Source: Bolinopsis microptera (taxonomy: Eukaryota; Ctenophora; Tentaculata; Lobata; Bolinopsidae). Taken from it: DNA of 64,000 bases. The stretch lies in NCBI RefSeq assembly GCF_026151205.1, contig NC_087083.1, forward strand, positions 2,292,036-2,356,035, written 5' to 3'. The notes beneath the pieces were generated by a model. That model worked only from the letters and a program-made list of their open reading frames with translations, had not been told where the DNA came from and did not search any database. The translations under genes and the position numbers were made by a program. Below are positions 22,326-34,972 of the stretch, in pieces. Position 1 is the stretch's first letter, and the number at the start of each line of letters is the position of its first letter.

Positions 22326-25300
22326 TGACTATGTGACAGACAGCTCGCAAATGGGCACGGTTATAACTTATAGACAACAGATAACATACAACCAAATAAA
22401 TGGTAGATAATCATAATGAGCAGTTGCTATGTTACAGTTGTCTTGAAGTCCTGGTCCCTGGCAAATAGACAGTGAAGTTGGAGTGAAGTTCAGATAAGAT
22501 AAGCACTCAGGGGTTTCTAGGGCGTGGAGTACCACCTCGCATTCCGGATCCAGTGCAATGCACACTATATTAACAGGAAACGATGCAACAGAGTTGATAT
22601 ATTTTAAAGTTGCCATGGGGTGGCAAGTCCCCATACATCGTGATCCGGTAGTTTCATTGCGTCTTAATATAATGTTCTGTAGGTCATTCATATTGGTCAA
22701 ATTCCTATCATGAAGTTGTACAATTTTTATTAATATTACAATGAAGCACGCGTGAACTATTTGTTTGCAAATGTTTTTGTGTGTGTGCGGAAAGCGGATG
22801 ATTATTTTATGGTGATTAGAATCCGGGAGCTAAAACAGAGAGAGAGAGAAAAACTTCAACCCAGCTTGTGAACTAACAAGGCCTAATAGAATTAGTAAAT
22901 TTAAGGAATCTGTACAAACTTGTTGACAAATTCCTTAACATAGATACTCATAGTCATACTCATAGATACTTTCCGACTGTTCCACATTTTTGGGATAAAG
23001 AATTGTTTATGAAAGATCCTGTTTTTTTTTGTGAAAAATAATTCTTATCAAGAATTGGTCCAACTTTTGTGATGATAGGTAAATGGAATCAAAAACCGCG
23101 TGTAAGCCTGAAGATTTACTGTTTCAAATGTTGGATCTAGTTCAAACGGGCAAATAGACTTTAAGTACCCATACAATTTTAGTTTAAAGTTTAAGATAAA
23201 CTTTATATTGAATGTAATCTCGAACATTTGAAACGCATTCTGATCTAGATTGTGTGCCGAGTCTATTGCAGTTAGAATACAAAATTTGAGGCAAATTTTA
23301 CAATTGCAATTTTTCGCGAACGAATATGAACATAAAATGCTCTAAAGATCATTATAATTATCATGACTACGTAAGCAGTCTATGACTATAAGATGTAAAG
23401 GAGGATGGGTGTTATCGCAGAGGGAAAGGGGTTGTTTAAAATATTGCGGAAATGTGGCTTAGCTTTAATATAAATATTAGATCGATCGCTTCATCAGTCC
23501 TTGAATTGGCCATAAATTTAATTTCCTTGTCATGTGGTGGTAAATTGCATGGTTTCGTTGCGATAAAATGTAGCCTTTCAAACACCCAATCTCTTCAACT
23601 GAAAATGAAAATGGTCATATCGTTACAGGAACAGGTATCGAGTTCTATGTGCCACAATAAGGGACAGAATTATATGGCTATAAGGCATTAGTTTTAAAAT
23701 TAACGAGGAAAATATTACTGTGCCTGTCAACAGAGTTGAATTAGTAAGCTGCACAGTGCACATTAACAATAAACATTCGATTAAACTTTGATAGAAATTG
23801 TATTAGAAACTCGCTGGCTGAAAGCTTCATTCGGGGAATTTAAAATTAGTTATTATTCCTGCAATACTACAACATTGTATAGTAGTTATAGTACCTACAA
23901 CCTTGATAAAAATCGCGAGTTTTCAACTCCATTTGCGAGCTGTAACTGTTTCATACGGAGGGTCACTTTTAAAATGTTTTTTGGCCGTTACCGGGGGATT
24001 TCGTCAAGTTTAAATATAGTATAAATGTTAGATAAATTTTTAAACATCAGATGGCCGTCGTAAAACAAAAATATTATTTTAAAATATGTGTCACTGTCTA
24101 TCACATTAAACTAAATAATCCAATTTAATGGTTTAATCAAATTATATTAAATCATGATTTCAAAACGTCCATTTATCTAATTTTTAATTTTTATCTAAAA
24201 AAGGTGAAAAAGTTTTCCCCAAACGTGGTTTAATTACATTATTTTTAACAAAATAACTTGTAAATACAGTCCGTAAAAACGCAGACTGAACACTAAGCGA
24301 CAAATATCTAAACTAAATTACAACTATTTAAACTAAATTAGCACCCACAAATAGAATTTACCAACTTTAACCCCCAATTGACTCTCACTAATTCCCTGAA
24401 TCACTTTGTAACAAATTCCTTTCAACACCACGACCGAGCCGTCAGTCAGATCCTAGAAGTGCAGCTTCTTCAGAATCAAGGGTCGTGAAACTGCAAGTCG
24501 TCCTCAAGTTCAAAGTTTAAGTGGATACTCCTGTCACGAGGTCTAGATAGTGCGTGCTGATTGGTTGGTTTGTGTCACGTGGTGTGAGTGCTGTGCTCTG
24601 ATTGGTTGGTTTGTTCTGAAGTTGTTACTTACGGATAAAGCAGAAAAGGTTCACAGAGTAGTAGTGCGACACGTATATCAAAATGGGTAGGTTAGGTAGG
24701 TGAAGATGATACCTTGTCAACGTTCATGATTTTGGCCAGGGGGTTGAAGTACGGTATCAGAGATGGTGGGGGAGAATTTTATGAGGAATGTGCCAGAAAA
24801 TTGTGCAGGGCTGTTCTACTTCTGCATTGTGTCTCCGGAACGGTGAATTGGTTGGTACGCGCTGAATGTTTGGAAACAGTGTCAAACAAAATTTGCAGGG
24901 AGTGCTGCAGCTTAAGGAGTTGGAGATAAATATTTGCAAGTCCATGTTTTTTCAACCCTGTGGTACTGTTTATTGATATCAAAACAGAAAACGTTGTCAT
25001 GATTATGAAGTATTCTACTAAATGTACAGTGTCAGTATTTCCTTTTATGACGCGGTTTTAGGGATGAAAGATTTAACGTAAAAACTCCAAGTTGTATAAC
25101 TATAACAGGAGCACTGTGTTATTTATTTTTTGTGCTAAAATCAGTTTTGAAGTGCGCCAAACATGCATATTGTGGGAGCTGTAATCCATTTAAAAGATGA
25201 TAAAGACATGTAAGTCTTAACTAACGATGATAATCTTGAAGCTGAGATAGCATCAGATAAAATAAGTGAACGATATGTCAAGATATAATTTCATTCCATT

Positions 25301-26317
25301 TCCAACTAATAATGACAAACCCCGAAATCGGGAGATAATTGAACCGTCGCCAGTAGTAGTACAGTGCACAATGTCTCCTTTTTCATTTTTCCAAACAAAA
25401 TGAAAAAGAAATGAAACCAATTTAATTTTAAATGACCGTTCTAAAATGCATGCAAAATGATACCATCTTTGACCAGAGGCGGCTCGTGGGAGCTGGCTAG
25501 TGGCAGTTGTGTCGGGCGTCCAATCGACGGACTATATTGATATAGGGGACGCGGGCGTCCCCTATATCAATAGGGGGTCATCACCAACTACCGATGGCTA
25601 TTCGCCGATGACTGCATACAATACCACAGCAGAAAATTAATTAATTAATTAAACTATTCTAACGTATAAGGCAGGATTTCAAATATTACATCGAAGCTTG
25701 AAGCTAGAACTTACCATGCATATACTAGCACAAGCCCACATGTTTTACACATTACAGTTACATGAAACAGGGCCTGTAATTGTATGTAATGTGTAACACT
25801 GTAACAGGCGACAGCAAACACGATTACACGATTTTTACACGATTATAAAATCTATTTGTTATACAGGAATAATAACAATTGTAAAGTATAAAATATCTTA
25901 CTTCCCTCTGAAGTAGAACACTGACAGTTGATGAGAAAGCTTCAAACATGGCGATGGAGGGAAGCGGTGTGCAAATTTATTATATTTATAACCCAGTATG
26001 TAAAAAAGCTATGACTCATGTTCTGTTACATTAGTTTCACAAAGAAAATATCCATCAGCTTTAAAACGTTTATAGTGCTCTAAAAAGCATTTGAAATTTT
26101 ATCTGAATCCATAAATATTTAAAGTTAATAATAATAACGATAATACATTGACGTTCATTTTTTCTTCAAAATATTTAACAATCTTGTAAGTTCTCGCTAT
26201 AAGTTTCGACATCTGGAATAAAATTTATTATTTCATTGTAATAATATTTAAAAAAGGAGCAAAGAACGCGAACGGTTGTTCTATTCGGAATAAAAATCTG
26301 TTTCAATATAATTATAT

Positions 26318-27466
26318 ATACTTTCAACACTACTATATAACAAATAATTTGAGGTTTTTACTGCGTTTTAAACGACGACCAACAGCTTTTAGTGGGTTTA
26401 TCAAGTACTTTTCAGCACTTACCACTATATTTATTTGGTTTGAGTTAAAGTAGAGAGGTCTCAAATCCTTTACAGCAATGGTTATCACTGATGTCTATGA
26501 CAAGATGAAAAAGGAGTTAGAAACGTTAAACGACAGTTTAAAAGGTAAGAAGAAGTTGGATACTATAATTGCAGATTCCTTAGACTTACCCACAGGGAAT
26601 AACAAGCCGGATATGTTTGAAGTTATAAAGGAACTATACAGTTTCAGTAAGAGGGCCGTGTCACTACTGAAGACCAAGTCTATACTAGACACACCTGCAC
26701 CACAGGAAGGGACAGCTACCGAGGCACTGGATATAGTGAGAAAGGAGCTAGCACAATTTAGACAAATTCTCATTGAGCACAATAAAGGTGGTCCAGATAT
26801 TATACCTGAGATTAAGACCAATCTCGGACCCAGTGAGACTCATACTTTAACTCTGGAAGGGCAGAATGAGGCAGATAAGATAACAGAAGAACTCTGGTCC
26901 TCAAAGGTGAAGAAACATGTTGCATCAATACTGCCCAGCATCCCTATTAAGGGGGTCTCAGGTGTCAAAGAAGGCACAGCAAGGTTAATATTCAAGAACA
27001 AGGAACTTATGGAGAAAGCTAAAGATGCTCTTAGTGTGGACTACAAAGTGTCTGCAAAATCCCACACCGTGACAATGCTTGAACCTAAGCTTACTATGTA
27101 TGATCTCAAAGGAGATTTTGAGTCATCTGAAGAATTGCGCCAGAGCATCCTTGATAAGAACAGTTCCATTAAGAGTTTAGTTGAAGATGAGAACAACACT
27201 TTCAAGGTTATTTTCCTGGAGAAAAACAAGACCTGGGCATGCCTACAAGTGTCAGTGAAAATCAGGCAGTCTATAAGGGAGTCAGGTGACTTTGTAAGAT
27301 ATGCAAATAACTTTCTGCTCCGAGGAGGAGAGAAAGTTATTTGAGGAGAGCCGCTCAGACATGGGCACCGTATTGTGTAAATTATTTAGTTATCTTTATA
27401 CAATATCTTTGTCGCATATTAGCGGGATAGTAAATACAGTGTTTTGTTTCGTTTCGTTTCGTTTCG
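26318..27466 (+). mobile_element. ORF1-only non-LTR element (HAL1-like), 1149 bp
   Basis: Copy A at 5301-5320 preserves the empty site, which fixes the insertion borders. A 4-bp ATAT flanks both sides (26314-26317 and 27467-27470). The insert has a 160-bp leader, one intact ORF, a 120-bp 3' region and a pentanucleotide tail of about four GTTTC units. Such simple-repeat tails are typical of several LINE clades. There is no endonuclease or reverse transcriptase, so it must have moved using another element's machinery, or lost ORF2. Confidence 0.85.
26478..27344 (+). CDS. LINE ORF1-like protein (gag-like RNA-binding), 288 aa
   Basis: Intact 288-residue ORF starting at an ATG in good context (GCAATGG). 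Residues 1-110 are helical and lysine/glutamate-rich (probable coiled coil). Residues about 155-205 and 205-265 resemble the paired RRM-like folds of Jockey/I/R1-type ORF1 proteins: VKEGTARLIFKNKE, then KLTMYDLKGDFESSEELRQ, then TFKVIFLEKNKTWACLQVS and KIRQSIRE. The CCHC zinc knuckles that normally follow are missing, and the frame stops at 27344. The family would bind element RNA in a ribonucleoprotein particle. The family call rests on motif pattern, not a search. Confidence 0.72.
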   Translation: MVITDVYDKMKKELETLNDSLKGKKKLDTIIADSLDLPTGNNKPDMFEVIKELYSFSKRAVSLLKTKSILDTPAPQEGTATEALDIVRKELAQFRQILIEHNKGGPDIIPEIKTNLGPSETHTLTLEGQNEADKITEELWSSKVKKHVASILPSIPIKGVSGVKEGTARLIFKNKELMEKAKDALSVDYKVSAKSHTVTMLEPKLTMYDLKGDFESSEELRQSILDKNSSIKSLVEDENNTFKVIFLEKNKTWACLQVSVKIRQSIRESGDFVRYANNFLLRGGEKVI

Positions 27467-28108
27467 ATATTCGACAGTACCATGGTACTGGTAGTAGCAG
27501 TGTTTAAGTCAAATAAAGCCAAAGGTAAGGGCAGACATGACGAACAGATATTAGACAAAGACATATTAAACAAATACGGAAACTTATAAAATGAGTGAAA
27601 TGGGACACCATGACACGTACACGTGTATAATCTCAACCGCGCAGTATGATGGCAGATAGTTCAAATAGTTCAGGGTATCCTGGACACCCTGATCGTTTAA
27701 ATAAACAGTATGTTGATGCGATGATGTGCTTTGAAGCAGTTTGCAATTAGCTGTGTGTTAAAACTGCGCGGCTGAGGTGTCCAAACAAGGATTGGACGCC
27801 CTACAATCAACACTATGATTTCACAAATATCTATATCATGCGTGCGCTTACATTCGAACGTTTGGCCGGGTTAAATAAAATAAAAGCTTTATATCGCGAT
27901 TAGATATTTCTGAATACTATTAATATTTCTATTTTCAAGCACCAGCCACCTGATAATAATTTTAGGGCGTCCGTAGCCGCATATGCACTTTTTCCACATT
28001 CATTTACTGCCTGAAAAATGTGAAAATTCAAATTGTAACGAATTAAATTTAAGGTTTATTACATTTACATCAATCACACTTTGTAAAACTCTTCTTGGGT
28101 TGATTTGG

Positions 28109-29050
28109 GATGAGGCTGCAGAGACCTTTATAGAAGTTTAGATATTTGAAATAAGGATTTCTGGGACCTAGGAGTCAGAGGATAATTAATAACACTTTAT
28201 TACGCTTACTTTTGTTTTAGTTGGTATCTCGAATGTCCTGAGGCTCACGGTTCTTGTAGAATATCAGAATTAGGCCTCGGTTAGGGGTCCTAAACAACAC
28301 GTGGCTATGTAATTGTATGTGAACGATCCTCAATGAACCGCATGTACAAATTAAAAGAACGATTATTTCATCAGATCTTATTTGTTTTAGGATAAAAAAC
28401 ATGTACAGCATTTACATATTTTCAAAATTCTCCGCCAAAAGTAAAAATCGCGGGTACATATAAATCAGTGAAATCATTTCATTATTATATTAGACAAAAA
28501 ATAGCCATAAACACTATTTATAGATTAAAATATCTTCTTATTATAAGATCAAAATTTAGATTTTCAGGAATGCAGCGTCATTCATCAAAAACTTAAAACA
28601 ATTTAACAACGTTTAACTCTAGCAATATTTGTTCTCCCTATTAAAATACTTCTTCACTTTAAATTATAACCCAGGAGGGGGATTTAAAAAAAAATATAAG
28701 AGATACGAAAAGTTTGTTTTAGCAGGAGCTTTCAAAATACATGTGTAAATAGTCTTCAGTTATAACCCATCTATTATGTACTTATTACTTATAGCAAAAA
28801 CAGTGTCTTACTTTGGATACTTTGGAGAGATTCGTAGATTCCTCTACTGGGTCATCGAATAGTGTCGAATCATGTTTAATTTAAATTTCATCAAAATGAC
28901 TTCACGCCCACCCTGCACGAATATCAAATGATGCCAATTTTATTACAAATAATCGTATGACGTCATAGTCTCATATACACTAAAATAATGTGAAGTGTCA
29001 TGGTAGTGATTCCCCGGTTAAAATTCATGATATTATCAGCATCCATTATA
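28109..29050. other. AT-rich intergenic DNA, nothing recognised
   Basis: No gene, array or element boundary could be supported here. Confidence 0.5.
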
Positions 29051-29069
29051 AAGTGGCGTTACATCGTCA

Positions 29070-29400
29070 AAACCTCTTGACAACCTCGTGACGTCATGAC
29101 AACCTCGTGACGTCATGACAACCTCCTGACGTCATGACAAACTCGTGACGTCATGACAATATCGTAACGTCATGACAACCTCGCGATGTCATGACAATAT
29201 CGTGACGTCATGACAACCTCGCGATGTCATGACAACCTCGCGATTTCATGACAATATCGTAACGTCATGACAATATCGTGACGTCATGAAAACCTCGCGA
29301 TGTCATGACAACCTCGCGATTTCATGACAATATCGTAACGTCATGACAATATCGTGACGTCATGACAACCTCGCGATGTCAATTTGTCATGAAAACCTCG
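29070..29400. repeat. 19-bp array rich in TGACGTCA
   Basis: About 17 units of the form TCGTGACGTCATGACAACC. Seven units keep the exact palindrome TGACGTCA (full CRE consensus); the others carry AACGTCA, GATGTCA or GATTTCA variants. Variants occur in a repeating higher-order pattern. Confidence 0.93.
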
Positions 29401-30059
29401 ATCGTGAGGTAATGTGACTCTACGTGTCCTGTTCGCTGCGTGATACCCTCTGAAAGAGAGTCCTAGTAATGGTACCAGTGGTGGAAGCTCGTGGGGGGTC
29501 CAGGATGGCAAACCCCTCGTCCGTCATCTCCTCGACTCCATCTGAAACAGATATAAAAATTACTCCTCTGAAAGAGATGAGCACTGTGAAATATAATTTA
29601 AATTTTAAAAGAGAAGTAGGAAATTATCCCAAGATTGCAGACAAATATTTTTGAAGAACTTATTTTTCCTTCTTATTCGATTCTTCAGATTCCAGCCAGC
29701 TATTAAATCCAGAAATATATGAGTTGGATTGGAAAATGCCCTTATTTGGAAATAAATAATTAGACAAAAAGCAATCTGATAGACAATAAGCAGAAAAATA
29801 CAATTCGGTGTTGAAATGTCAAAGAATAACACTATTTTCTCACCACGTTCACGGAAGTATGTAAGATCTTCTTCTACCGCTACAAGTTTCTCTTTAGCTA
29901 TGTTCCTGGGTAAGTAAGTGACTGGTGAGTTATATTTTCGATACAAAATCTTAAAATTCTATTTCAATTAGCATTTCAGAGCATAAATGCGTCATAAATC
30001 ACAAATAAAGGGGAGCTGATTTCCCTGTTTAATTGCGTTTCGGCCACGGCCCTTTCAGT

Positions 30060-30300
30060 AGAGCAGCTTTCACTACAGCATAGGTGGGCGCAACCTCAGA
30101 TCCGTAGGCAACCCTGTCAGGTTTGAAGCTGGAATGGGCAACTGGAGCATCTGTCGTTCACACAATAATTTAGTGTCCGACCTGCATCCGACCGAATCGG
30201 TCCCCACTGGGAATCGAACCCCGGTCGTCTGCGTGAGAGGCGAATGAATTCGGGCATATAGCTTCTCTGCTAAACATTTCCTTGTGTTTGAAATCCTCAC
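30060..30300 (-). mobile_element. tRNA-derived SINE
   Basis: On the minus strand a B box GGTTCGATTCCC (30209-30220) follows an A-box-like TAGCAGAGAAG (30262-30272) by about 50 nt, separated by a tRNA-like stretch (CGCCTCTCACGCAGACGACC). This is the RNA polymerase III internal promoter layout of tRNA-derived SINEs. The tRNA fold itself is degraded. The body continues to about 30060 without a recognised tail. The open frame across it is the usual SINE translation artefact. Confidence 0.68.
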
Positions 30301-30434
30301 CTCTCATTAATGAGAAGAGTCATTTCCTCGACAGTGAATTTGTACCCGTTCTGTTCACATGTACATTTGTTAACCTTGCGTCTCCGGACTGTCGGACTGT
30401 AACTGGACAACACTTCTCGAATAACCTGTGGGGT

Positions 30435-30655
30435 TAATTAAGTAATTATCTAATTAAGTAGGTAATTATATTAAGTGATTATCTAATTAAGTAGGTAATT
30501 ATATTAAGTGATTATCTAATTAAGTAGGTAATTATATTAAGTGATTATCTATTTAAGTAGGTAATAATATTAAGAGATTATCTAATTAAGTAGGTAATAA
30601 TATTAAGAGATTGTCTAAATAAGTAGGTAATAATATTAAGAGATTATTTTATATA
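30435..30655. repeat. 33-bp AT-rich tandem array
   Basis: About six to seven units built from TAATTAAGTAGGTAAT and TATATTAAGTGATTATC, decaying toward the right. Confidence 0.9.
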
Positions 30656-31249
30656 GGTTATAGATTGAGAGCTAATCTTATTGTGGATAACATTAGAAGT
30701 TTGCTGCTATAATTTGGTTAGTTCAGTGATCAAAACTAAATTCGGGAAGAGCCAAATGTTTATTGACAGCACCATATTCAATATAAAAGTATAAAATAAA
30801 AGGATAGAAACCTGAGCAGCGGACCGTTTGTAATCAGATTTAGCTCTCTGTATGTCCTTATCCTCCTGCATGTCCTGTAAGAGGATTACATAGGATTTCA
30901 CAGGATTACACAGGACTGTAAGAGTGAACACGTGACAAGTGTAACAAGAATTGCGCCCGTTGTTTCGTTTTGGCGGACGCTAGATTTCCATTTCACATTT
31001 ACTATAAAGTATAAGCTCCAATCAGCTCACTTCAGTCTTCATGATAATAATATTGATAAATTATGCATTAAGTACAGGAAACACTTGAAATTCAGTTCAA
31101 TTGCCAAAGAACTTAACTTGTAAAGCAAAGAACTTAAATTGTAAGCAAAGGTAAACTATACTCGTGTACACATCAATACACTACGCGTGCCACGTACAAA
31201 TTGGGCTTATAACCTAATATTATACATTACATCGTATACATTAAAACAC

Positions 31250-31600
31250 AGGTGCGCCGCGCATTCATAGATCACAGGCTAGGCTATCTATACATCACAT
31301 CTCCGCAAGCAATCCTCGCGCGCGCAACTTTTTCGTTGACATGGTTACTAACTTGTAGCGCGATGCACTACTGGGTCGCGCGCGCATCAAATAATGCTTC
31401 TCGCAACCACAGTAGTGTGCAAACCAACATTCGAACCACCAGCAGCTGGTGGTCAATTTCCTACGAACGCGACTTAATTTTGGTTCAGACTGGAGTCGAG
31501 CGCTACGTTATAGCTGTATATATAGCTCGTTTCACGACGAAATCTTCATTTATTGAGTTTGTCTGTCGATCATGTTGGAGTTTGTATTTTTAATTTTGTA
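31250..31600. other. Locally GC-rich stretch with CGCGCG blocks
   Basis: Contains TCGCGCGCGCAAC and GTCGCGCGCGCATC about 70 bp apart. The long open frame lacks an ATG start and a recognisable domain. It may be part of a dispersed CpG-rich repeat like those at 38.8 and 47.6-48.4 kb. Confidence 0.4.
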
Positions 31601-32435
31601 CTCGAATACTGTTAATTTATTTTTATTAAATAGTTGTTTTTCGTAACAGCACACTAGTACGTGATTCCTTTTGTTATTCTTACATAATTAGGAAGATTTT
31701 AAACTTCAATACTATAAATAATCAAATATTTACGAACACCGATCATCGGTATGTACCCATTATGCATTATTGGTATCGAAGTCTTATGTTGAGCTGGATA
31801 TCGAAAAATTTCAAAATGTAAGGCTGTAATTTTGTACTTGTTTAGGTGTAGAACTAGGATTAACAACTTGATTGCTAGGAGCTAGGAAGAGATTTTAGTA
31901 ATGATGACCCTTTAAACTTAAACTATATCTCTAGTGCACTTCGATCGGTTTTCTTTTCAATTTTGATAAAACCTAGTCGTGATCTTTGTTTCAGAACTTC
32001 ACTAATTTGTTAAGTTTTGTAGTTTATATAGACGGAACATGAGCAGATACCATTTGATTAATTATAATATATCCGATTTGAAATATTATTCTGTCGGAGT
32101 TTGAGTTCAACATGGACACATTTATTAACATCCCGCATGAATTTGTGTCGTCTTTACAATTTTTTGCGCTGAATTTGTATGCTTATTAATACTGCCGCAT
32201 GATATCAGTAGCTGCTATAAAACTAGAGTGTATAGCATGTGTATTATACGATGTTTCCCACGTAAAAATCGCAGGTTGTTTTGGTGCGGCTGGGCACTCT
32301 ACTGGTGATTGACACCAGAGACTGAGAAAAACTTTGACATAATTTTCAAGTTTGATATGACCTAATAACTACCACATTTACAGGAAGTATGGTAATACAT
32401 TCTTGTCAGCTGTCTGGGCAAATCTTCTCTCGCAG
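31601..32435. other. Intergenic DNA, nothing recognised
   Basis: No supported feature. Confidence 0.5.
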
Positions 32436-34880
32436 AATTGGATTAAAATTTAATGTATTTTATTTCTCACTTCCAACGATGTCGCAATTATTAGGTAAAA
32501 TTTGAAGTTATTTTGAGATTCAATTAATAAATTTTAGATTGCAGCTTGATATCACTTAGTATGTACATTGTACTCGGTTGCAAGGGTAGAACTTATGAGA
32601 ATACTATCATAGTAGGTATTATTGCACTATACTATTATGGGTTCATCAAAGTTCGTATCATGATTTGTCACAATTAAACCATCGAGTCACTTGAGGAAAC
32701 CCGTTAAAGCTCGCAATTGGCGACGAGATAAAGTTTGTGGTACCTCTAGATGTTAAGTTAACTCTTAGGCTCCAATCTTCCTTACTATACCTACCACTCC
32801 TTCTTCCTTGATAAGAAGTAGATCCATCTGGAACAGTGAGCTGCTTCTTCCCTTCTATCCCGTACTAGCCTACTCAGCTCTCTCCAAACCGTGAACAACT
32901 ACTCCCGGTGCTAGAACTTTAACCGCATAATTATAACAGCACAATTCTTTCGCTTGAATCTCAGTCTGCTGTAAGACTGCTGTACCGGTAGAGTTTTTAC
33001 TTGTATGATTCAGCAATCTGCTCTTTAGATGGTACCGTTACCTCCCGCCATAAGACTGTGCCGTCTTGGTGACCTTGAGAATATCATAAGGTCCGATATA
33101 TAAAAGCACTATCCAATATCGAGACCCACTCAGGATCCCGAACCACGACTCCTTTCGGTCGTCTGTACTTGCTTTTTTCCTCCCAGCATGGACTAAGTCA
33201 ATGATACTGTCTTACATCGCTGGCCTTGTTCTTATAAGTGTTCACTCGGCGCTCACAAGATAACATGTTCAGAGATCTGTTGCAGAACCTTGTCGTGCCG
33301 TCATTTATATACTCCTTGACTAAGAGCTACTTTACACCTACAGCAAAAATGTGCTAAATGATACCCATCCTCTCCTCACATTACTGTACTTGCACTTACC
33401 ATCCTCATCTTCGCCATAGAGGTGGTTAAGAGGGTGACGTACACAGCATCTAGCACGAATCCAATAAGTGAGTCTACAGTGCGTGTCGAAATACATTGCA
33501 TGTACCCTTATATATTAATTGAGACAGAATTTTAATAAATCAACAAATTCTTAAAATTTAAAAAGGTAGAATTTAATTCTATGGCATTTATTGAAACCTG
33601 CTTTTTTAAAGTTGAGAATTGGTTTCAATTTCTAGAATATCACGATAATGTTGACTCAAAACTGTTTCAGGCAGCTATCAAGTCTCAAGATATGACATAA
33701 TTTGATAGAATGTTAGTACCAACGCTATCAGTGCATTGAAGTCGAGTTCTCGATACAGGTATTATAATTAGGTTCTATCGACCGTTTTTGTAGTCTTAAC
33801 TCATTTTTATTTGTTATTATACGACCAATTAAAACCTAGCAAACCAGACTTCTTTATGTGCTAAATGTTACTTTAACCTTAATAATAGCAGCATTGTGGC
33901 AGATATCCAGTTACATTTTTTCCAGCCGTATATTATAAATATACAGGGTGGGCCAAAAGTCAGTGTGCAAACGTTGGCATTAATAGCTCAGTCACTGAGT
34001 GCCCAATTGAAATAATTGGTTCTGGTATGACTTACTACCACCACTGGTTCGAGAAATTTGTCAAATCGAAACATATTTGTGTTCATTGTTTTCAAAAGAA
34101 GGTTCATTTTCGCATTTATTTGATAGTTTGGATAATCGGATCGAGCCAAATTTTATTGAATTGTGTTTAGCCATTTAAATTACGTTTGCTCTAAAAAAAT
34201 GAGAGTATATATATATTACTCATGCAACTAAGATAAATTGAGTATAAATACTCAATTTATCTTAGTTTAAGTTGCAAGTTATATAACTCATTTTCTAAAG
34301 GTCTCGTAAACTTTAATCAATTACAGAGAGTGTGGCCTCTTTTTCACTGAAAAGACGCCATCAGATTTCATTGCATTCTGGGACCAATTTTGGTGTGATT
34401 TAAAGTATCCTACAAATTGGTGTTTACTGTTTCGACTTTTGTAAAATCACTGTAACAATATAATCTGTATTCTTATAGTTTCAACCATAATAGTGAAATA
34501 GAGGGGCTGGCCAATAGCCACACCCTCTGTAATTGATTTAAGTCTACGAAACTTTCAGAAATTTGTGTGTAATTCGGAGATAAATTAAACAAGTTGTTAT
34601 CGGCCACCATGTGTAAACGGAATGTTCTAGCAGACTGTATAATACTATAACATACATTTTCTTACACACACATAATCTAATCTCTGGAATGTTGCTATGA
34701 TATCAATGGCAATGTTTTGATACTGTGTATTATCATGATTATGCCTTACAGGCCGATCTTCCGATGGAGTTTCGGTTGCCATGGCAACACATCAATATGA
34801 TAAAGAATTTGTAAACGCAGTCACAACTCTGTCGTGTACACTGTACGGTGCGAGCGGTTATTTTATGATAGGTAACATCT
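32436..34880. repeat. Dispersed repeat pair, copy B2 (matches 6655-9118)
   Basis: Paralogue of 6655-9118, same orientation. It retains the CAGGGTGGGCC solo end at 33944 and the GTTGCCATGGCAAC palindrome at 34775-34788. Near 34235-34270 there is a 12-bp inverted repeat around a TATAAATACTC-type loop. Confidence 0.9.
34775..34788. promoter_or_regulatory. Palindromic RFX X-box-like site (paralogue of 9009-9022)
   Basis: GTTGCCATGGCAAC is preserved although the surrounding copies differ by many indels. Confidence 0.4.
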
Positions 34881-34972
34881 ACTTTTTCAGCATTTGCGGG
34901 ATGACCAGTTCACACGTATATTTTCGCAGACACAACTTCGCATAAAATTATATCCAATTATTCTATAACCAA

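Larger units (their letters stand above)
25474..27980. mobile_element. Old hAT-like nonautonomous element, copy B (with LINE insertion)
   Basis: Counterpart of 4459-5823, starting with CAGAGGCGGCTCGTGGGAGC. It is interrupted by the ORF1-only retroelement at 26318-27466. Confidence 0.72.
20764..28108. repeat. Duplicon copy B (matches 1-5940)
   Basis: Direct, co-oriented copy of 1-5940. It is longer because the telomere-like array is expanded (21193-21620), short slippage duplications have accumulated (for example near 22940-22975), and a 1149-bp LINE-derived insertion occupies 26318-27466. Similarity ends at about 28108. Confidence 0.93.

Noticed and set aside
30209-30275. Functional tRNA gene
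   Set aside because: A and B boxes are present but acceptor and D/anticodon stems do not pair; it fits a SINE head.
32700-33240. LTR-retrotransposon polyprotein end on the minus strand
   Set aside because: A few suggestive residues in shifting frames, but no integrase or RNase H motif could be followed.
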